From contig NC_058519.1 in the NCBI RefSeq assembly GCF_904849725.1, positions 20,629,267 through 20,693,266 of the forward strand: a stretch of 64,000 nt of DNA, in the 5' to 3' direction. The notes under the pieces were generated by a model. It saw only the letters and a list, made by a program, of their open reading frames with translations. It ran no database searches and had not been told where the DNA came from. The DNA is from Hordeum vulgare subsp. vulgare. Its lineage: Eukaryota > Streptophyta > Magnoliopsida > Poales > Poaceae. Below, piece after piece: positions 55,387 through 63,651 of the stretch. Numbering within the stretch: position 1 is the first letter of the stretch; every line of letters begins with the position of its first letter. A program made the position numbers and the translations under genes.

Positions 55387-55419
55387 TTGACCGGTCAAAT
55401 GTGATGTCAGCCTGACATC
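55387..55419. promoter_or_regulatory. Two adjacent perfect palindromes, one a W-box pair
   Basis: TTGACCGGTCAA at 55387-55398 is a perfect 12-bp palindrome made of two facing TTGACC W-boxes (WRKY sites). GATGTCAG-C-CTGACATC follows at 55403-55419 as an 8-1-8 inverted repeat, and a further GATGTCAT lies just beyond. W-boxes often mediate stress-responsive transcription. Regulation of this element is an inference from the motifs. Confidence 0.4.
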
Positions 55420-55814
55420 GCGATGATGTCATAATAGGATTTTACTAAATCTTTTAAATCTGTTTTTAATTCCTAAATAATTAATAAAACTTTAAAAATT
55501 AATATTAAATAATCCGTAAGTCAGATCAAAATATTTTCAACATGAAAGTTGATCAGCAAAGCGAGACGAACCCGGATACACGGTCCGTTCGTCTGTCACG
55601 CGTCCCTAGCATAGTAAACATGGAACTTTTCCATCGTTTCCAGTGTAACCGATAGTAGCCCGAGACCCGGGAAAATATCGTCAGATATTCTTCCGACCCG
55701 TCTATGACGGATGTTCCTGCGTTAGCTCATGCCTAGCCTGCATATTTCCATGTCATGCTTTGTGTTGCATCGGTGCTATTATTTATTGTTTCTTCCCCCT
55801 CTTCTTACCGGTAG

Positions 55815-55886
55815 ACCCCGAGACTGACGCTGCTGCCGGGTACATCTACGACCCTGCCGATCAGTCCATTGCCGCAGAGCAGCAAG
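55815..55886 (+). other. Exon-like reading frame A inside the LTR
   Basis: A pyrimidine-rich run and TTCTTACCGGTAG end at 55814 like a 3' splice site. The frame that follows (codons from 55817, after a split codon) is GC-rich at third positions and encodes an Asp/Ala-rich stretch including ETDAAAGYIYDPADQS. At 55886/55887 AAG is followed by GCAAGC, a good match to the rare GC-type 5' splice site. The frame is open upstream to about 55760 but without a convincing ATG. It might be an exon of an LTR-internal gene, the relic of one, or chance. The phase matches reading frame B. Confidence 0.3.
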
Positions 55887-56190
55887 GCAAGCAAATTCCC
55901 CTTGTTCATTCCTATATCGCCTATGTCTTTCTTCCTACTGCTTGCATTAGTATTTTGCTACTGTTGTAGTTAGCTCCTATATCTGATGCATAGCCTGTTT
56001 TTGATGAACTGCTACTTTCAGTCCTGTACCTTTAACCTGCTTAGTATAGGTGGAGCAGTCATCCCCTCTGACCCCGTAGATCAGTTGCCCCGCTTGTTTT
56101 CAAATCTCGATCTCTGATCGACGAGCCAGACCCGACACAGCACGTTCACCCCCCTTCGTTGTACGACGCTACAGGGATACTATCGGGTAC

Positions 56191-56400
56191 CGAGGGTGAC
56201 ACCTCGCTAAGTACTCCTGATGATATCTCTGTAGTATAGCTAGTCGGTCGTGGTTATCGAGGGTGATTCCTCTTTCACCATTCCCGATGACGTCTCTGTC
56301 GTGCCACCCCGCGAGTGTGGGACCCCCGAGGGTGATTCCTCTAAGCCCACCTTGACGGGTACATCGTTCGGAATCCAACGAGGGTGATACCTCGGATTCC
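56191..56400 (+). repeat. Four hairpins with shared stem and loop in degenerate ~68-bp repeats
   Basis: CGAGG-GTGACA-CCTCG (56191-56206), GAGG-GTGATT-CCTC (56259-56272), GAGG-GTGATT-CCTC (56328-56341) and CGAGG-GTGATA-CCTCG (56379-56394) share stem and loop. The fourth is enclosed by GGAATC (56370-56375) and GATTCC (56395-56400). Sequence between hairpins 1-2 and 2-3 is also related (GATGATATCTCTGTAG and GATGACGTCTCTGTCG), so the unit is a diverged tandem repeat. It could be an RNA structure of the genomic transcript. Confidence 0.7.
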
Positions 56401-57346
56401 CCCCGATGTTACGACCACACAGTTACTCGACCATGTTACTGGGATCATGGGTGATTAGTTGTAAGACGGGTGGATTCCCGCGAGACTGTGTTGCTGGCCT
56501 AATTAAAATGCTAATGGATTTGGGTATTTGATCTGGGTTGGTCGGAGACCTTTTCGCACTAACCGGCTACGCGGGAAGAATTATGGGTACTCGACGTCGC
56601 GGTATCAGCCGAAGCTTTTCAGATGCCAGCAGTGTAGCGGCGCGCGCCCGAGTGGTCCCGAGATGCATCGCGCTTGTGATTAAGGGATGCTAGGACTGAC
56701 GTCGGCCGCCCACGCCACGTGCAGGAGCGTGAAGGGGAACTGGGCCCATGAACCCTTTGTGCTTAGGATTTAGACCGGCGGGCTGGCCTCTCTGATTTGT
56801 CTTAGGTGGGGCTGCGACGTGTCGATATTCCAAGGCCGGGCAGGACCCAGAAAAGTATGTCCGGCCAGAGTGTTATCGAGCGTGACGGGACATGTGGTGC
56901 ACCCCTGCAGGGATGAAAATTAACTATTCGGATAGCCGTGTCCACGGTTACAGGACGACTTGGAGTTGTGCCCCGATCTTATACAACTACAATTGTTACT
57001 TAACTGGATTTAGTTTGCCTCGGGATTGCTTCCTCGCAGGGAGTCGTGGGAGGATCTTTAGGCGTGACCTCACTTTAATATTGCTGCAACAATATGACTA
57101 TTAATGTTTTACCCCCCTGCTCTACTCTCGTCTATTGCTGCAAGACCCTGAAGATGCTAGTATTCGATAGGACTAGGCCTTTTCTCTCTATCCTCGCATT
57201 GCTGCAGTCAGTCCACATATAACCCCCTTCTTTGATACTGTTGCATAATTAGAATAGTTCTGATGTAAGACTTGCGAGTACTTTGGATGAGTACTCACCG
57301 CTGCTTTGCTCCCCCTTTGTTCCCTTGATCCGTTTGCTGCGACCAG
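56401..57346. other. LTR segment without a supported gene
   Basis: Mixed-composition sequence with no convincing coding frame; one 70-codon frame near 56892-57104 lacks any recognisable feature. It contains AGCCGTG-TC-CACGGTT near 56934, a short inverted repeat, and a pyrimidine-rich run ending GACCAG at 57346 that could be a 3' splice site. It would be intron if reading frames A and B are exons. Confidence 0.5.
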
Positions 57347-57441
57347 ATGATGAAGCCCAGGAGATGGAGGTCCCCGCCACCGACGACTGCTACCCCGACG
57401 GTGCCTATTACTACGTGGAGGCCGCTGATGATCAGGAGTAG
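57347..57441 (+). other. Exon-like reading frame B inside the LTR, ends in a stop
   Basis: After CTGCGACCAG at 57346, with a pyrimidine-rich run upstream, a frame of about 31 codons ends at TAG (57439-57441). It is strongly acidic and Tyr-rich, including EVPATDDCYPDGAYYYVEA, with C or G at most third positions, unlike the flanking non-coding sequence. The first codon is split after base 1, the phase at which frame A would end at 55886. Downstream, TTGTAATATGAAGC (about 57608) and T-rich sequence resemble a plant 3' UTR. Coding status is a hypothesis. Confidence 0.3.
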
Positions 57442-57684
57442 TTAGGAGGTTCCCAGGCAGGAGGCCTCGCCTCGTTCGATCGTTGTATCTTTTGTGCTAG
57501 CCTTCTCTAAGGCACCCCATGTTTTATGTCTGTACTCAGATATTTGTTGCTTCCGCTGACTCGTGTGTTTTTCGAGCTTTCGTATTCTAGCCCTCGAGGC
57601 CCCTGGCTTGTAATATGAAGCTGATGTTATTTTATTTGTGTCTAGAGTTGTGTTGTGATATCTCCCCGTGAGTCCTTGGGTTTG

Positions 57685-57719
57685 ATCGTACGCATTTGCG
57701 TGTATGATTAGCGTACGAT
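57685..57719. repeat. 9-bp inverted repeat near the LTR end
   Basis: ATCGTACGC (57685-57693) and GCGTACGAT (57711-57719) are perfect inverted copies with 17 bases between them, 18 bp before the LTR end. It could form a hairpin next to the primer binding site. Confidence 0.6.
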
Positions 57720-57740
57720 TAAGCCGAGGGCGTCACAAGT

Positions 57741-57752
57741 TGGTATCAGAGC
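57741..57752 (+). other. Primer binding site (initiator tRNA-Met)
   Basis: TGGTATCAGAGC is complementary to the 3' end of plant initiator tRNA-Met, the usual minus-strand primer of many plant Ty3/gypsy elements. It starts three bases after the LTR end at 57737. Confidence 0.92.
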
Positions 57753-58057
57753 CAACTGCCTGTAGGTAGCCCCCTTTCCAACTCCTTGGCCGAAGTTGAG
57801 TCTAGTGTTTGAAAAACTTTACTAACACTGATGTTGTGGCTTACGGGCCCACATCTCAATTGGGTGGTATTAGTATCTTTTACTCCTTTCCTATACTCTG
57901 GGCTCTACTTTCTCTTCTCTTTCGGGTCAAAGAATTTTACTAACTCTAACATTAGGTTCTCGAATCACATCAATCCGGAGCGCTGGACTATCTACTCTTT
58001 TTCTCCTGAATATGTATTACACACACTGTCATTGACATTCGTCAATCTTATTTTCAG
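57753..58057 (+). other. Leader between primer binding site and accessory ORF, with splice-like sites
   Basis: There is no coding frame of note. TGTAG followed by GTAGCC at 57765/57766 resembles a 5' splice site 13 bp after the primer binding site. The segment ends in CTTATTTTCAG at 58057, a near-ideal plant 3' splice site, directly before an ATG. It has several upstream ATGs that splicing would remove. Confidence 0.45.
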
Positions 58058-58846
58058 ATGCGTCCCGCAAGACAGCACGTGCGCCTGACACAGGCCACCG
58101 AGACGACTGGGTTCCCGGCCATTTTGGTCGATCTCCTGACCAGGCTGGGATATCGCTGGTACCCCGAGTACACTGTGTTCGAGGATTTCCGCGAGTACAA
58201 CCAGTGCCAGTACCAGGCTGAGGTTCGCGTCTTCGACCAGAGGGGCGGCGAGACCCTCGAGCGCCACGTGTTCTGTGGTATTGGAGTGTCGGTCGAGATG
58301 GCCGTCCACGATGCGGCCTACATCGCCATCACCCGACTCCGTGGAGCGTACCCTCACCTGGAGGAGAGCCCTTTCAGATACATCCCGCATGCTCCTGCTG
58401 GGGATGAGACTGGGTCTGATCTCACTGCCTACGCTTCTGACGTTCGGGAGCGCAGCGACCGTTCCTACGTCGCTGTCTGCGCCCCCTACGTGACGCGTCG
58501 GTACGACGCGCGGATTCTGGTGCAGTACACTGAGGCAATGGATCGTGCTTTCCGAGCTCTGACTGTGGAGTTGTATGCTACACGCGCTCGTCTTTACGAC
58601 GCGTTGACAGAGCTGCAGCCATCACACTGTCCGAGGGTTCCACCTATGCGCATCCGCGAGCCGAGCAGGACAGAGCTACCATCAGCTCTCGAGTGGACTG
58701 ATGTTGGGGGTAGAACCCCTGCACTTGGACCTCAGCTGCTCGACTGGATGCGGTACCCTCATCAGAGTCACAACGGGACACAGGGTCCTGTCCCTACCTT
58801 CTATCACCGCCAGCTACCAGGATTCGATCGTCCTCTCCGACGTTGA
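58058..58846 (+). CDS. Accessory ORF upstream of gag, dsRBD-like N-terminal region
   Basis: This is a 262-residue protein starting at the ATG right after TTTTCAG and ending in TGA. Codons are GC-rich at third positions as in gag, so I take it as real. It matches no standard retrotransposon domain. Residues about 18-97 follow the alpha-beta-beta-beta-alpha pattern of a double-stranded RNA-binding domain: a helix with PAILVDLLTRLGY (20-32), PEYTVF (36-41), a strand YQAEVRV (52-58), then CGIGVS (73-78) and AVHDAAYIAITRLR (82-95), like the GxGxS...A..AA..AL end of that domain. The lysines that contact RNA at the start of the last helix are absent (VEMAVH instead), so RNA binding is doubtful. Residues about 147-187 look helical and may form a coiled coil. 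The tail is Pro/Arg-rich. It lies 280 bp before gag in another frame. Function unknown; fold assignment is my inference. Confidence 0.75.
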   Translation: MRPARQHVRLTQATETTGFPAILVDLLTRLGYRWYPEYTVFEDFREYNQCQYQAEVRVFDQRGGETLERHVFCGIGVSVEMAVHDAAYIAITRLRGAYPHLEESPFRYIPHAPAGDETGSDLTAYASDVRERSDRSYVAVCAPYVTRRYDARILVQYTEAMDRAFRALTVELYATRARLYDALTELQPSHCPRVPPMRIREPSRTELPSALEWTDVGGRTPALGPQLLDWMRYPHQSHNGTQGPVPTFYHRQLPGFDRPLRR

Positions 58847-59126
58847 TGTAGCCTTATCGCTACATCTCGTTGTGGTACTCTTCCACCGCGTGCCTGCGCG
58901 CCGCCTACTGAGTCTAGGGTATCGTCAAATGCGTCCGGGCTATCGCCAAATTTCGAGTTTTTAATCGTTAGTCTGTAATCGAACTTATGTATGGGTGTGT
59001 ATGTCGAACTCAACTACTATGGAGTATCTATCGCATTTCCCTTTCATTATGCTTGAATACTTCATGAATGCGTGCGATGCCTTTCGATTACTTAAGCTAA
59101 ACTACCCCTGCTAAATATTTAACAGG
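58847..59126 (+). other. Spacer between accessory ORF and gag, ends in acceptor-like site
   Basis: There is no supported gene in these 280 bp. It ends CTAAATATTTAACAGG, where CAG at 59123-59125 resembles a 3' splice site two bases before the gag ATG. Such a site could let gag be translated from an RNA that lacks the accessory ORF. Confidence 0.5.
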
Positions 59127-60980
59127 ATGGTTAGACCAGCTGGCCGCCCGCGTGGCCGTGCCAACGATGCACCACCCCCGCCTCCTGAGTATATGGCGGG
59201 GATGATCCAACAGTTTGAGCTGAACCGCCAGTTTATGCAAGGGCTCATGGATCAGTTTCAAAGGCCAAACATGAACCAACCACAAGGCGTGACACTGCAA
59301 GACTTCTGCCGTCTCAACCCTGCGATCTACCGCAGCTCAACTCAGCCTCTAGATGCTGATGACTGGCTCCGTGACATTTCTTATGAGCTAGAGTCTGCCA
59401 ATGTGCCCCTGGAGAGCTATGTCAACTTTGCCGCATACTTTCTGAAGGGTCCCGCTGCTCAATGGTGGGACAGCCACAGGCGCTCTCAGCCCGTTGGAGC
59501 TATCATCACTTGGGAAGAGTTCAAGGCTGCTTTCCGTGCTCGATACATTCCCCAGGGAATCATGGACCGGAAGAAGCGTGAGTTCCGCAACTTAGTCCAG
59601 GGCAACAAGACTGTGGATGCTTATCAGCGGGAATTTCTGGAATTATCTCGCTATGCTGAAGAAGACATTGCGACTGATGCACGCAGGCAGGAGAAGTTCC
59701 GTGAAGGCCTCCACCCTGATATCAAGCTGACACTCCTCGTTCAGGACTATGCTGATTTCGCCACCCTCGTGAACAAGGTTATTCAGGTTGAGACTGGTCT
59801 GCAGGAATACAAAGATAGCAGCAAGCGCAACCGTGACATGGGCTCATCTTCGGGCTCATCTGCACAGAAGCGGAAGATCTGGATCCCCAACAACATGTAC
59901 CATGCACCTGCTCCTACTCCGAGGCCGTCCTATGCTGCACCTCGCCTGCCTCCTCCACCACCTAGGCAGCCGAGGCTTCCAGCTCCACCACCTCGAGTTC
60001 CTCCATCCCGTCCTGAGGACGGGCTGTGCTTCAAGTGTGGCCGTCCAGGTCACCGTGCTAGAGACTGCAGGCAGAATCAGAATCAGCTGGCACTTCCCGC
60101 AACTGGCCGTGGCAACAACCAGAACCGCAACTTCAACGCTAAGCCTGCTTATGTTCGTGGTCAGGCCAACAACATTGATATGGGTCAAGCTCAAGACCAG
60201 CCTGCTACCGTGATGGGTACACTTCTCGTTAACTCAGTACCTGCTTCTGTATTGTTTGATACAGGAGCATCGCATTCCTTTATGTCGGAAAATTTTGCAT
60301 ACATGCATGACATTAGGAGCGAAGAGATGAACCTCCCGATAGTGGTAAACACCCCTGGGGGCGAATGTCGAACCTCTGTGGTTTGCCCCCATGTTCCAGT
60401 TGAAATTGAAGGATTAGAATTCCTTGCCAACCCCATCCTACTAAAGTCATCCAACATTGATCTCATATTGGGGATGGACTGGTTGAGAGCTCATACGGCA
60501 TCGATCGTTTGTGCCACCAAAACCGTCCACCTCCTACACCCTTCAGATGAACTAGTAAGCTACCATGCTCATCTCGTCCGTAATGCTGAGGCACGGCTGT
60601 ATGCCTTGAATGCATTAAATGCGTCGCCTCTTGAAGGGATTGAAAACATTCCAGTGGTCCGAGAGTTCCAAGATGTCTTCCCAGAAGAACTTCCGGGGAT
60701 TCCCCCTGCTCGAGCTGTCGAGTTTGTCATTGACTTGGTACCCGGTACCACTCCTATTGCCAAGCGTCCTTATAAAATGCCACCACATGAACTCCTTGAA
60801 CTTAAACAAGAAATTGACAACTCGCTCCGTCTGGGTTTCATCCGTCCGAGTTCCTCTGCTTGGGGAGCACCTTCTCTCTTTGTTAAGAAGAAGGATGGGA
60901 CAAATCGATTGGTTCAAGACTATCGTCCTATCAACCAGGCCACTATTCCAAAACAAATATCCTCTCCCTCGGATAAATGA
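59127..60980 (+). CDS. gag-pol: Gag-protease and start of reverse transcriptase (polyprotein truncated by frameshift)
   Basis: The first 617 residues of the Gag-Pol polyprotein. A Pro-rich start is followed by a Retrotrans_gag-type capsid region (about 55-235) with [12 protein letters not shown] (108-119) and the [11 protein letters not shown] segment (132-142). A Ser/Lys/Pro-rich linker leads to one CCHC zinc knuckle, C301, C304, H309, C314, for RNA packaging. The aspartic protease has its catalytic DTGAS at 378-382 and the later LILGMDWL (446-453). The RT fingers begin at about 510 with [15 protein letters not shown] and reach [13 protein letters not shown] (595-607), after which the frame runs off into ten unrelated residues and a TGA. 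The start is the first ATG after the acceptor-like AACAG. The break comes from one extra base in or near the A-run 60950-60953, after which the normal RT sequence continues in the frame of the next entry. Confidence 0.93.
   Translation: MVRPAGRPRGRANDAPPPPPEYMAGMIQQFELNRQFMQGLMDQFQRPNMNQPQGVTLQDFCRLNPAIYRSSTQPLDADDWLRDISYELESANVPLESYVNFAAYFLKGPAAQWWDSHRRSQPVGAIITWEEFKAAFRARYIPQGIMDRKKREFRNLVQGNKTVDAYQREFLELSRYAEEDIATDARRQEKFREGLHPDIKLTLLVQDYADFATLVNKVIQVETGLQEYKDSSKRNRDMGSSSGSSAQKRKIWIPNNMYHAPAPTPRPSYAAPRLPPPPPRQPRLPAPPPRVPPSRPEDGLCFKCGRPGHRARDCRQNQNQLALPATGRGNNQNRNFNAKPAYVRGQANNIDMGQAQDQPATVMGTLLVNSVPASVLFDTGASHSFMSENFAYMHDIRSEEMNLPIVVNTPGGECRTSVVCPHVPVEIEGLEFLANPILLKSSNIDLILGMDWLRAHTASIVCATKTVHLLHPSDELVSYHAHLVRNAEARLYALNALNASPLEGIENIPVVREFQDVFPEELPGIPPARAVEFVIDLVPGTTPIAKRPYKMPPHELLELKQEIDNSLRLGFIRPSSSAWGAPSLFVKKKDGTNRLVQDYRPINQATIPKQISSPSDK
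60945..60956 (+). other. Frameshift point in reverse transcriptase
   Basis: Frame 0 reads the RT up to ATT-CCA at 60945-60950; the RT homology resumes in frame +1 with AAC-AAA-TAT at 60952. The A-run at 60950-60953 is one base longer than an uninterrupted frame would allow, so a one-base insertion is the simplest cause. A programmed frameshift inside the RT fingers would be unprecedented to my knowledge; a mutation or a homopolymer sequence error is more likely. Confidence 0.85.
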
Positions 60981-63615
60981 TTTGTATGATCAACTTGCTG
61001 GTTCCACCGTTTTCTCTAAGCTCGACTTGAGATTGGGATACCACCAGATCCGTGTTCGCAAGGAGGATATTCCAAAGACCGCCTTTGTTACTCGATATGG
61101 ATCATACGAGTACACCGTCATGTCCTTCGGCTTAACCAATGCACCGGCAACCTTCTCTCGATTGATGAATTATATATTCATGGACTACCTCGACAAATTT
61201 GTCGTGGTATATCTGGATGATATTCTGGTGTTTTCGAAGAACAAAGAAGAGCATGCTGAACATCTTCGTCTTGTACTGGATAAGCTTCGGGAGCATAAAC
61301 TCTATGCGAAGTATTCCAAATGTGAGTTCTGGCTAGATGAAGTGACTTACCTTGGTCATGTGATTTCCAAGAATGGTATTGCGGTCAACCCCGAACGAAT
61401 TCAAGCTATTCTTGACTGGACTCCCCCAAAGAATGTCAAGCAAGTCAGAAGTTTTCTCGGACTCGCCAGCTATTGCCGTCGATTCGTCGAGAACTTCTCC
61501 AAGATTGCGAAGCCCTTAACCAACCTGCTTCACAAAGGTGTTAAGTATGAATGGACTGATAAATGTCAGGAAAGTTTCCAGGCACTCAAGGACAAACTGA
61601 CGTCCGCTCCAGTACTTGCTCCTCCAGATACAAAAAGGGATTTCGTCATATACTGTGATGCTTCTCGTCAAGGAATAGGTTGTGTCCTAATGCAGGATCG
61701 CAAGGTGATCGCTTATGCTTCACGTCAACTGCGTGCTCATGAAGAGAACTACCCAGTTCATGATCTCGAGCTTGCCGCAGTCATTCATGCATTGAAGGAA
61801 TGGCGACAATACCTTGTCGGTAATCGCTGTGAAATCTACACCGACCATCAAAGTCTGAAGTACTTGTTCACTCAACCGGAGCTGAACCTGCGTCAACAAA
61901 GATGGATGGAGCGTATAGCAGATTTTGACTGTAGTATATCATATACCCCTGGCAAGGCTAACGTAATGGCTGATGCCTTAAGTCGCAAGTCATACTGCAA
62001 CCACCTCCAGGTTCATCAGGTTCACGATCGTCTGCAAGAGGAATTCCGTAAGCTGAACCTCCACATTGTTCCTCAGGGTTACCTTGTTCCTCCCCCTGAA
62101 GAGTATCAAAAGATGAACCTTCGTGTTGTTAATCAGGGTTCCCTCAGTAACCTAGTGGTTGAACCAGATCTTGTGAGCTCCATAAAGAATATACAAAACT
62201 TTGACGATGATGTCGACAGGATTAAGAGTTATATTGCGAAGGGTAAACCCTCCTTTTTCACTGTTGATGAAGGTGGTGCCTTGTATTTCAAGGGTCGCCT
62301 ATTCGTTCCAAATAAGAAGGAAAATCTCAGGATGACTGGGAAGGTGATGGAAGAAGCTCATGACACACCATTGTCTATTCACCCGGGTAGTACCAAGATG
62401 TACCAAGACATCCGGCAAAGATTCTGGTGGCCCAATATGAAACAAGACATTGCACGCTATGTGGCAGAATGTGATATATGCCGGCGTATCAAGGCAGAGC
62501 ACCAAAAGCCTGCTGGAACTCTGCAACCTATCTCTATTCCCGAGTGGAAATGGGATCACGTTGAAATGGACTTCGTCACTGGTTTTCCCAGGTCTCAGAA
62601 AGGTAATGATGCTATTCTTGTCGTCATTGATCGACTGTCCAAAGTTGCACATTTTCTGGCCGTCAAGGAAACGATTAATGCTAGTCAGCTGGCAGATCTT
62701 TATATGTCAAGAGTTGTTTCACTGCACGGTATTCCGTTGGTGATCAGTTCGGACCGTGGCAGCTTGTTTACTTCAAAATTCTGGGAAAGTTTTCAGAAGG
62801 CTATGGGGACTCATCTGTCCTTCAGCACTGCATTTCATCCTCAATCCCAGGGACAAGTTGAACGAGTCAACCAAATTCTCGAGGACATGCTTCGAGCTTG
62901 TGTCATTTCTTTCGGTAAGAAATGGGAGGAATCTCTCCCGTATGCCGAGTTCTCGTACAACAATAGCTATCAAGCTAGTCTGAAGATGGCCCCTTTCGAA
63001 GTATTGTATGGGCGAAGGTGTCGGACTCCTCTGAATTGGTCAGAAACTGGGGAACGATCACTCTTCGGTCCGGATATTATTCAACATGCCGAAGATCAAG
63101 TCCGCATTATTCATGAGAATCTGAAGGCTGCTCAGTCTCGTCAGAAGAGTCAGTATGACCGTCATCATCAAGATATGGTCTATCAACCTGGCGAAAAGGC
63201 TTATCTTCGTGTCACACCAATGAGAGGTGCACACCGTTTCGGAATCAAGGGCAAGTTAGCTCCTCGTTATATTGGTCCTTTCACTGTTCTCGAAAGGCGT
63301 GGAAGAGTGGCTTATCAATTGGAACTGCCGGCGAACCTTTCTCAGGTTCACGATGTCTTCCATGTTTCTCAACTCCGTCGCTGCTTCAAGGACCCTATTC
63401 GAGCAGTGGATCACGATATGCTTGAGCTACAACAAGACCTCTCTTATAAAGAGCATCCGGTCCGCATTCTCGACCAAGCTGAACGTAAGACTCGTCGCAA
63501 GGTCACTAAGTTCCTTAAGGTGCAGTGGTCAAATCACTCTGAAGATGAAGCCACTTGGGAACGCGAGGATCATCTTCGTGATGAATACCCCGGGCTTTTT
63601 CCCTCTACCTCTTAA
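60952..63615 (+). CDS. pol: Pol remainder: reverse transcriptase, RNase H, integrase, chromodomain (frame +1 after break)
   Basis: This frame continues the RT directly where gag-pol breaks; it is open back to 60619 but the upstream part is not homologous. RT fingers/palm follow, with the active-site YLDD at 61210-61221. RNase H runs from about 61640 to 61990 and shows YCDAS, the Glu of [13 protein letters not shown] and the MADALSR Asp. Integrase has an HHCC zinc-binding region (His at 62359 and 62380, CDIC at 62470-62481) and the D,D35E core: MDF (62569), SSDRG (Asp 62752) and GQVERVN (Glu 62860). A GPF motif lies at about 63274. The C-terminus (about 63454-63603) is a chromodomain ending in [20 protein letters not shown], thought to steer integration through chromatin marks. 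A linker before integrase holds two related segments, [12 protein letters not shown] and [12 protein letters not shown]. No stop occurs before TAA at 63613. It lacks its own start and presumably is not translated in this copy unless the frame is restored. Confidence 0.93.
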   Translation, partial: NKYPLPRINDLYDQLAGSTVFSKLDLRLGYHQIRVRKEDIPKTAFVTRYGSYEYTVMSFGLTNAPATFSRLMNYIFMDYLDKFVVVYLDDILVFSKNKEEHAEHLRLVLDKLREHKLYAKYSKCEFWLDEVTYLGHVISKNGIAVNPERIQAILDWTPPKNVKQVRSFLGLASYCRRFVENFSKIAKPLTNLLHKGVKYEWTDKCQESFQALKDKLTSAPVLAPPDTKRDFVIYCDASRQGIGCVLMQDRKVIAYASRQLRAHEENYPVHDLELAAVIHALKEWRQYLVGNRCEIYTDHQSLKYLFTQPELNLRQQRWMERIADFDCSISYTPGKANVMADALSRKSYCNHLQVHQVHDRLQEEFRKLNLHIVPQGYLVPPPEEYQKMNLRVVNQGSLSNLVVEPDLVSSIKNIQNFDDDVDRIKSYIAKGKPSFFTVDEGGALYFKGRLFVPNKKENLRMTGKVMEEAHDTPLSIHPGSTKMYQDIRQRFWWPNMKQDIARYVAECDICRRIKAEHQKPAGTLQPISIPEWKWDHVEMDFVTGFPRSQKGNDAILVVIDRLSKVAHFLAVKETINASQLADLYMSRVVSLHGIPLVISSDRGSLFTSKFWESFQKAMGTHLSFSTAFHPQSQGQVERVNQILEDMLRACVISFGKKWEESLPYAEFSYNNSYQASLKMAPFEVLYGRRCRTPLNWSETGERSLFGPDIIQHAEDQVRIIHENLKAAQSRQKSQYDRHHQDMVYQPGEKAYLRVTPMRGAHRFGIKGKLAPRYIGPFTVLERRGRVAYQLELPANLSQVHDVFHVSQLRRCFKDPIRAVDHDMLELQQDLSYKEHPVRILDQAERKTRRKVTKFLKVQWSNHSEDEATWEREDHLRDEYPGLFPSTS

Positions 63616-63641
63616 TTCTCGGGACGAGAATTCTTGTTAGT

Positions 63642-63650
63642 AGGGGAGAA
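63642..63650 (+). other. Polypurine tract
   Basis: AGGGGAGAA lies one base before the 3' LTR start at 63652 and would prime plus-strand DNA synthesis. Only 26 bp separate it from the pol stop. Confidence 0.88.
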
Positions 63651-63651
63651 T

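Larger units (their letters stand above)
54911..55814. other. AT-rich LTR segment with palindromes, no gene seen
   Basis: This stretch holds a (TATG)5 microsatellite at 55041-55060, a nested inverted repeat at 55171-55207, a G-box-like ACACGTGG near 55296-55303, adjacent palindromes at 55387-55419, and AATAAA-like sequences near 55019 and 55135 that could act as poly(A) signals. Reading frames are short. If the exon-like frame starting at 55815 is real, most of this stretch would be intron. Confidence 0.6.
53737..57737 (+). repeat. 5' LTR, 4001 bp
   Basis: It begins TGTGAC at 53737 and ends GTCACA at 57737, giving 6-bp inverted termini. The end is fixed by the primer binding site starting 4 bases later. 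Left to right it holds a TATA-like sequence and purine-rich stretch (53913-54050), a strongly C-rich segment (about 54045-54910), an AT-rich segment (about 54911-55540), and a mixed segment with repeated hairpins and exon-like frames (about 55560-57640). Four kilobases is very long even for plant Ty3 elements. U3, R and U5 cannot be delimited from sequence alone. The first 349 bp equal the right-hand LTR except for a poly-A run of 17 versus 20. Confidence 0.93.

Noticed and set aside
55760..57104. Independent small proteins at 55760-55969, 56169-56378 and 56892-57104
   Set aside because: They lack a good start and any domain. Only the 55815-55886 part of the first looks codon-like, and that is listed as a tentative exon.
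57741..57752. tRNA gene at the primer binding site
   Set aside because: Only the short complement of the tRNA-Met 3' end is present, with no cloverleaf around it.
59788..60956. Other-frame ORFs overlapping gag-pol on both strands
   Set aside because: Shadows of the gag-pol reading frame in GC-rich coding sequence; none shows a domain.
60945..60980. Programmed ribosomal frameshift between gag and pol
   Set aside because: The shift lies inside the reverse transcriptase fingers, not at a gag-pol boundary, and an extra A in a homopolymer is a simpler cause.
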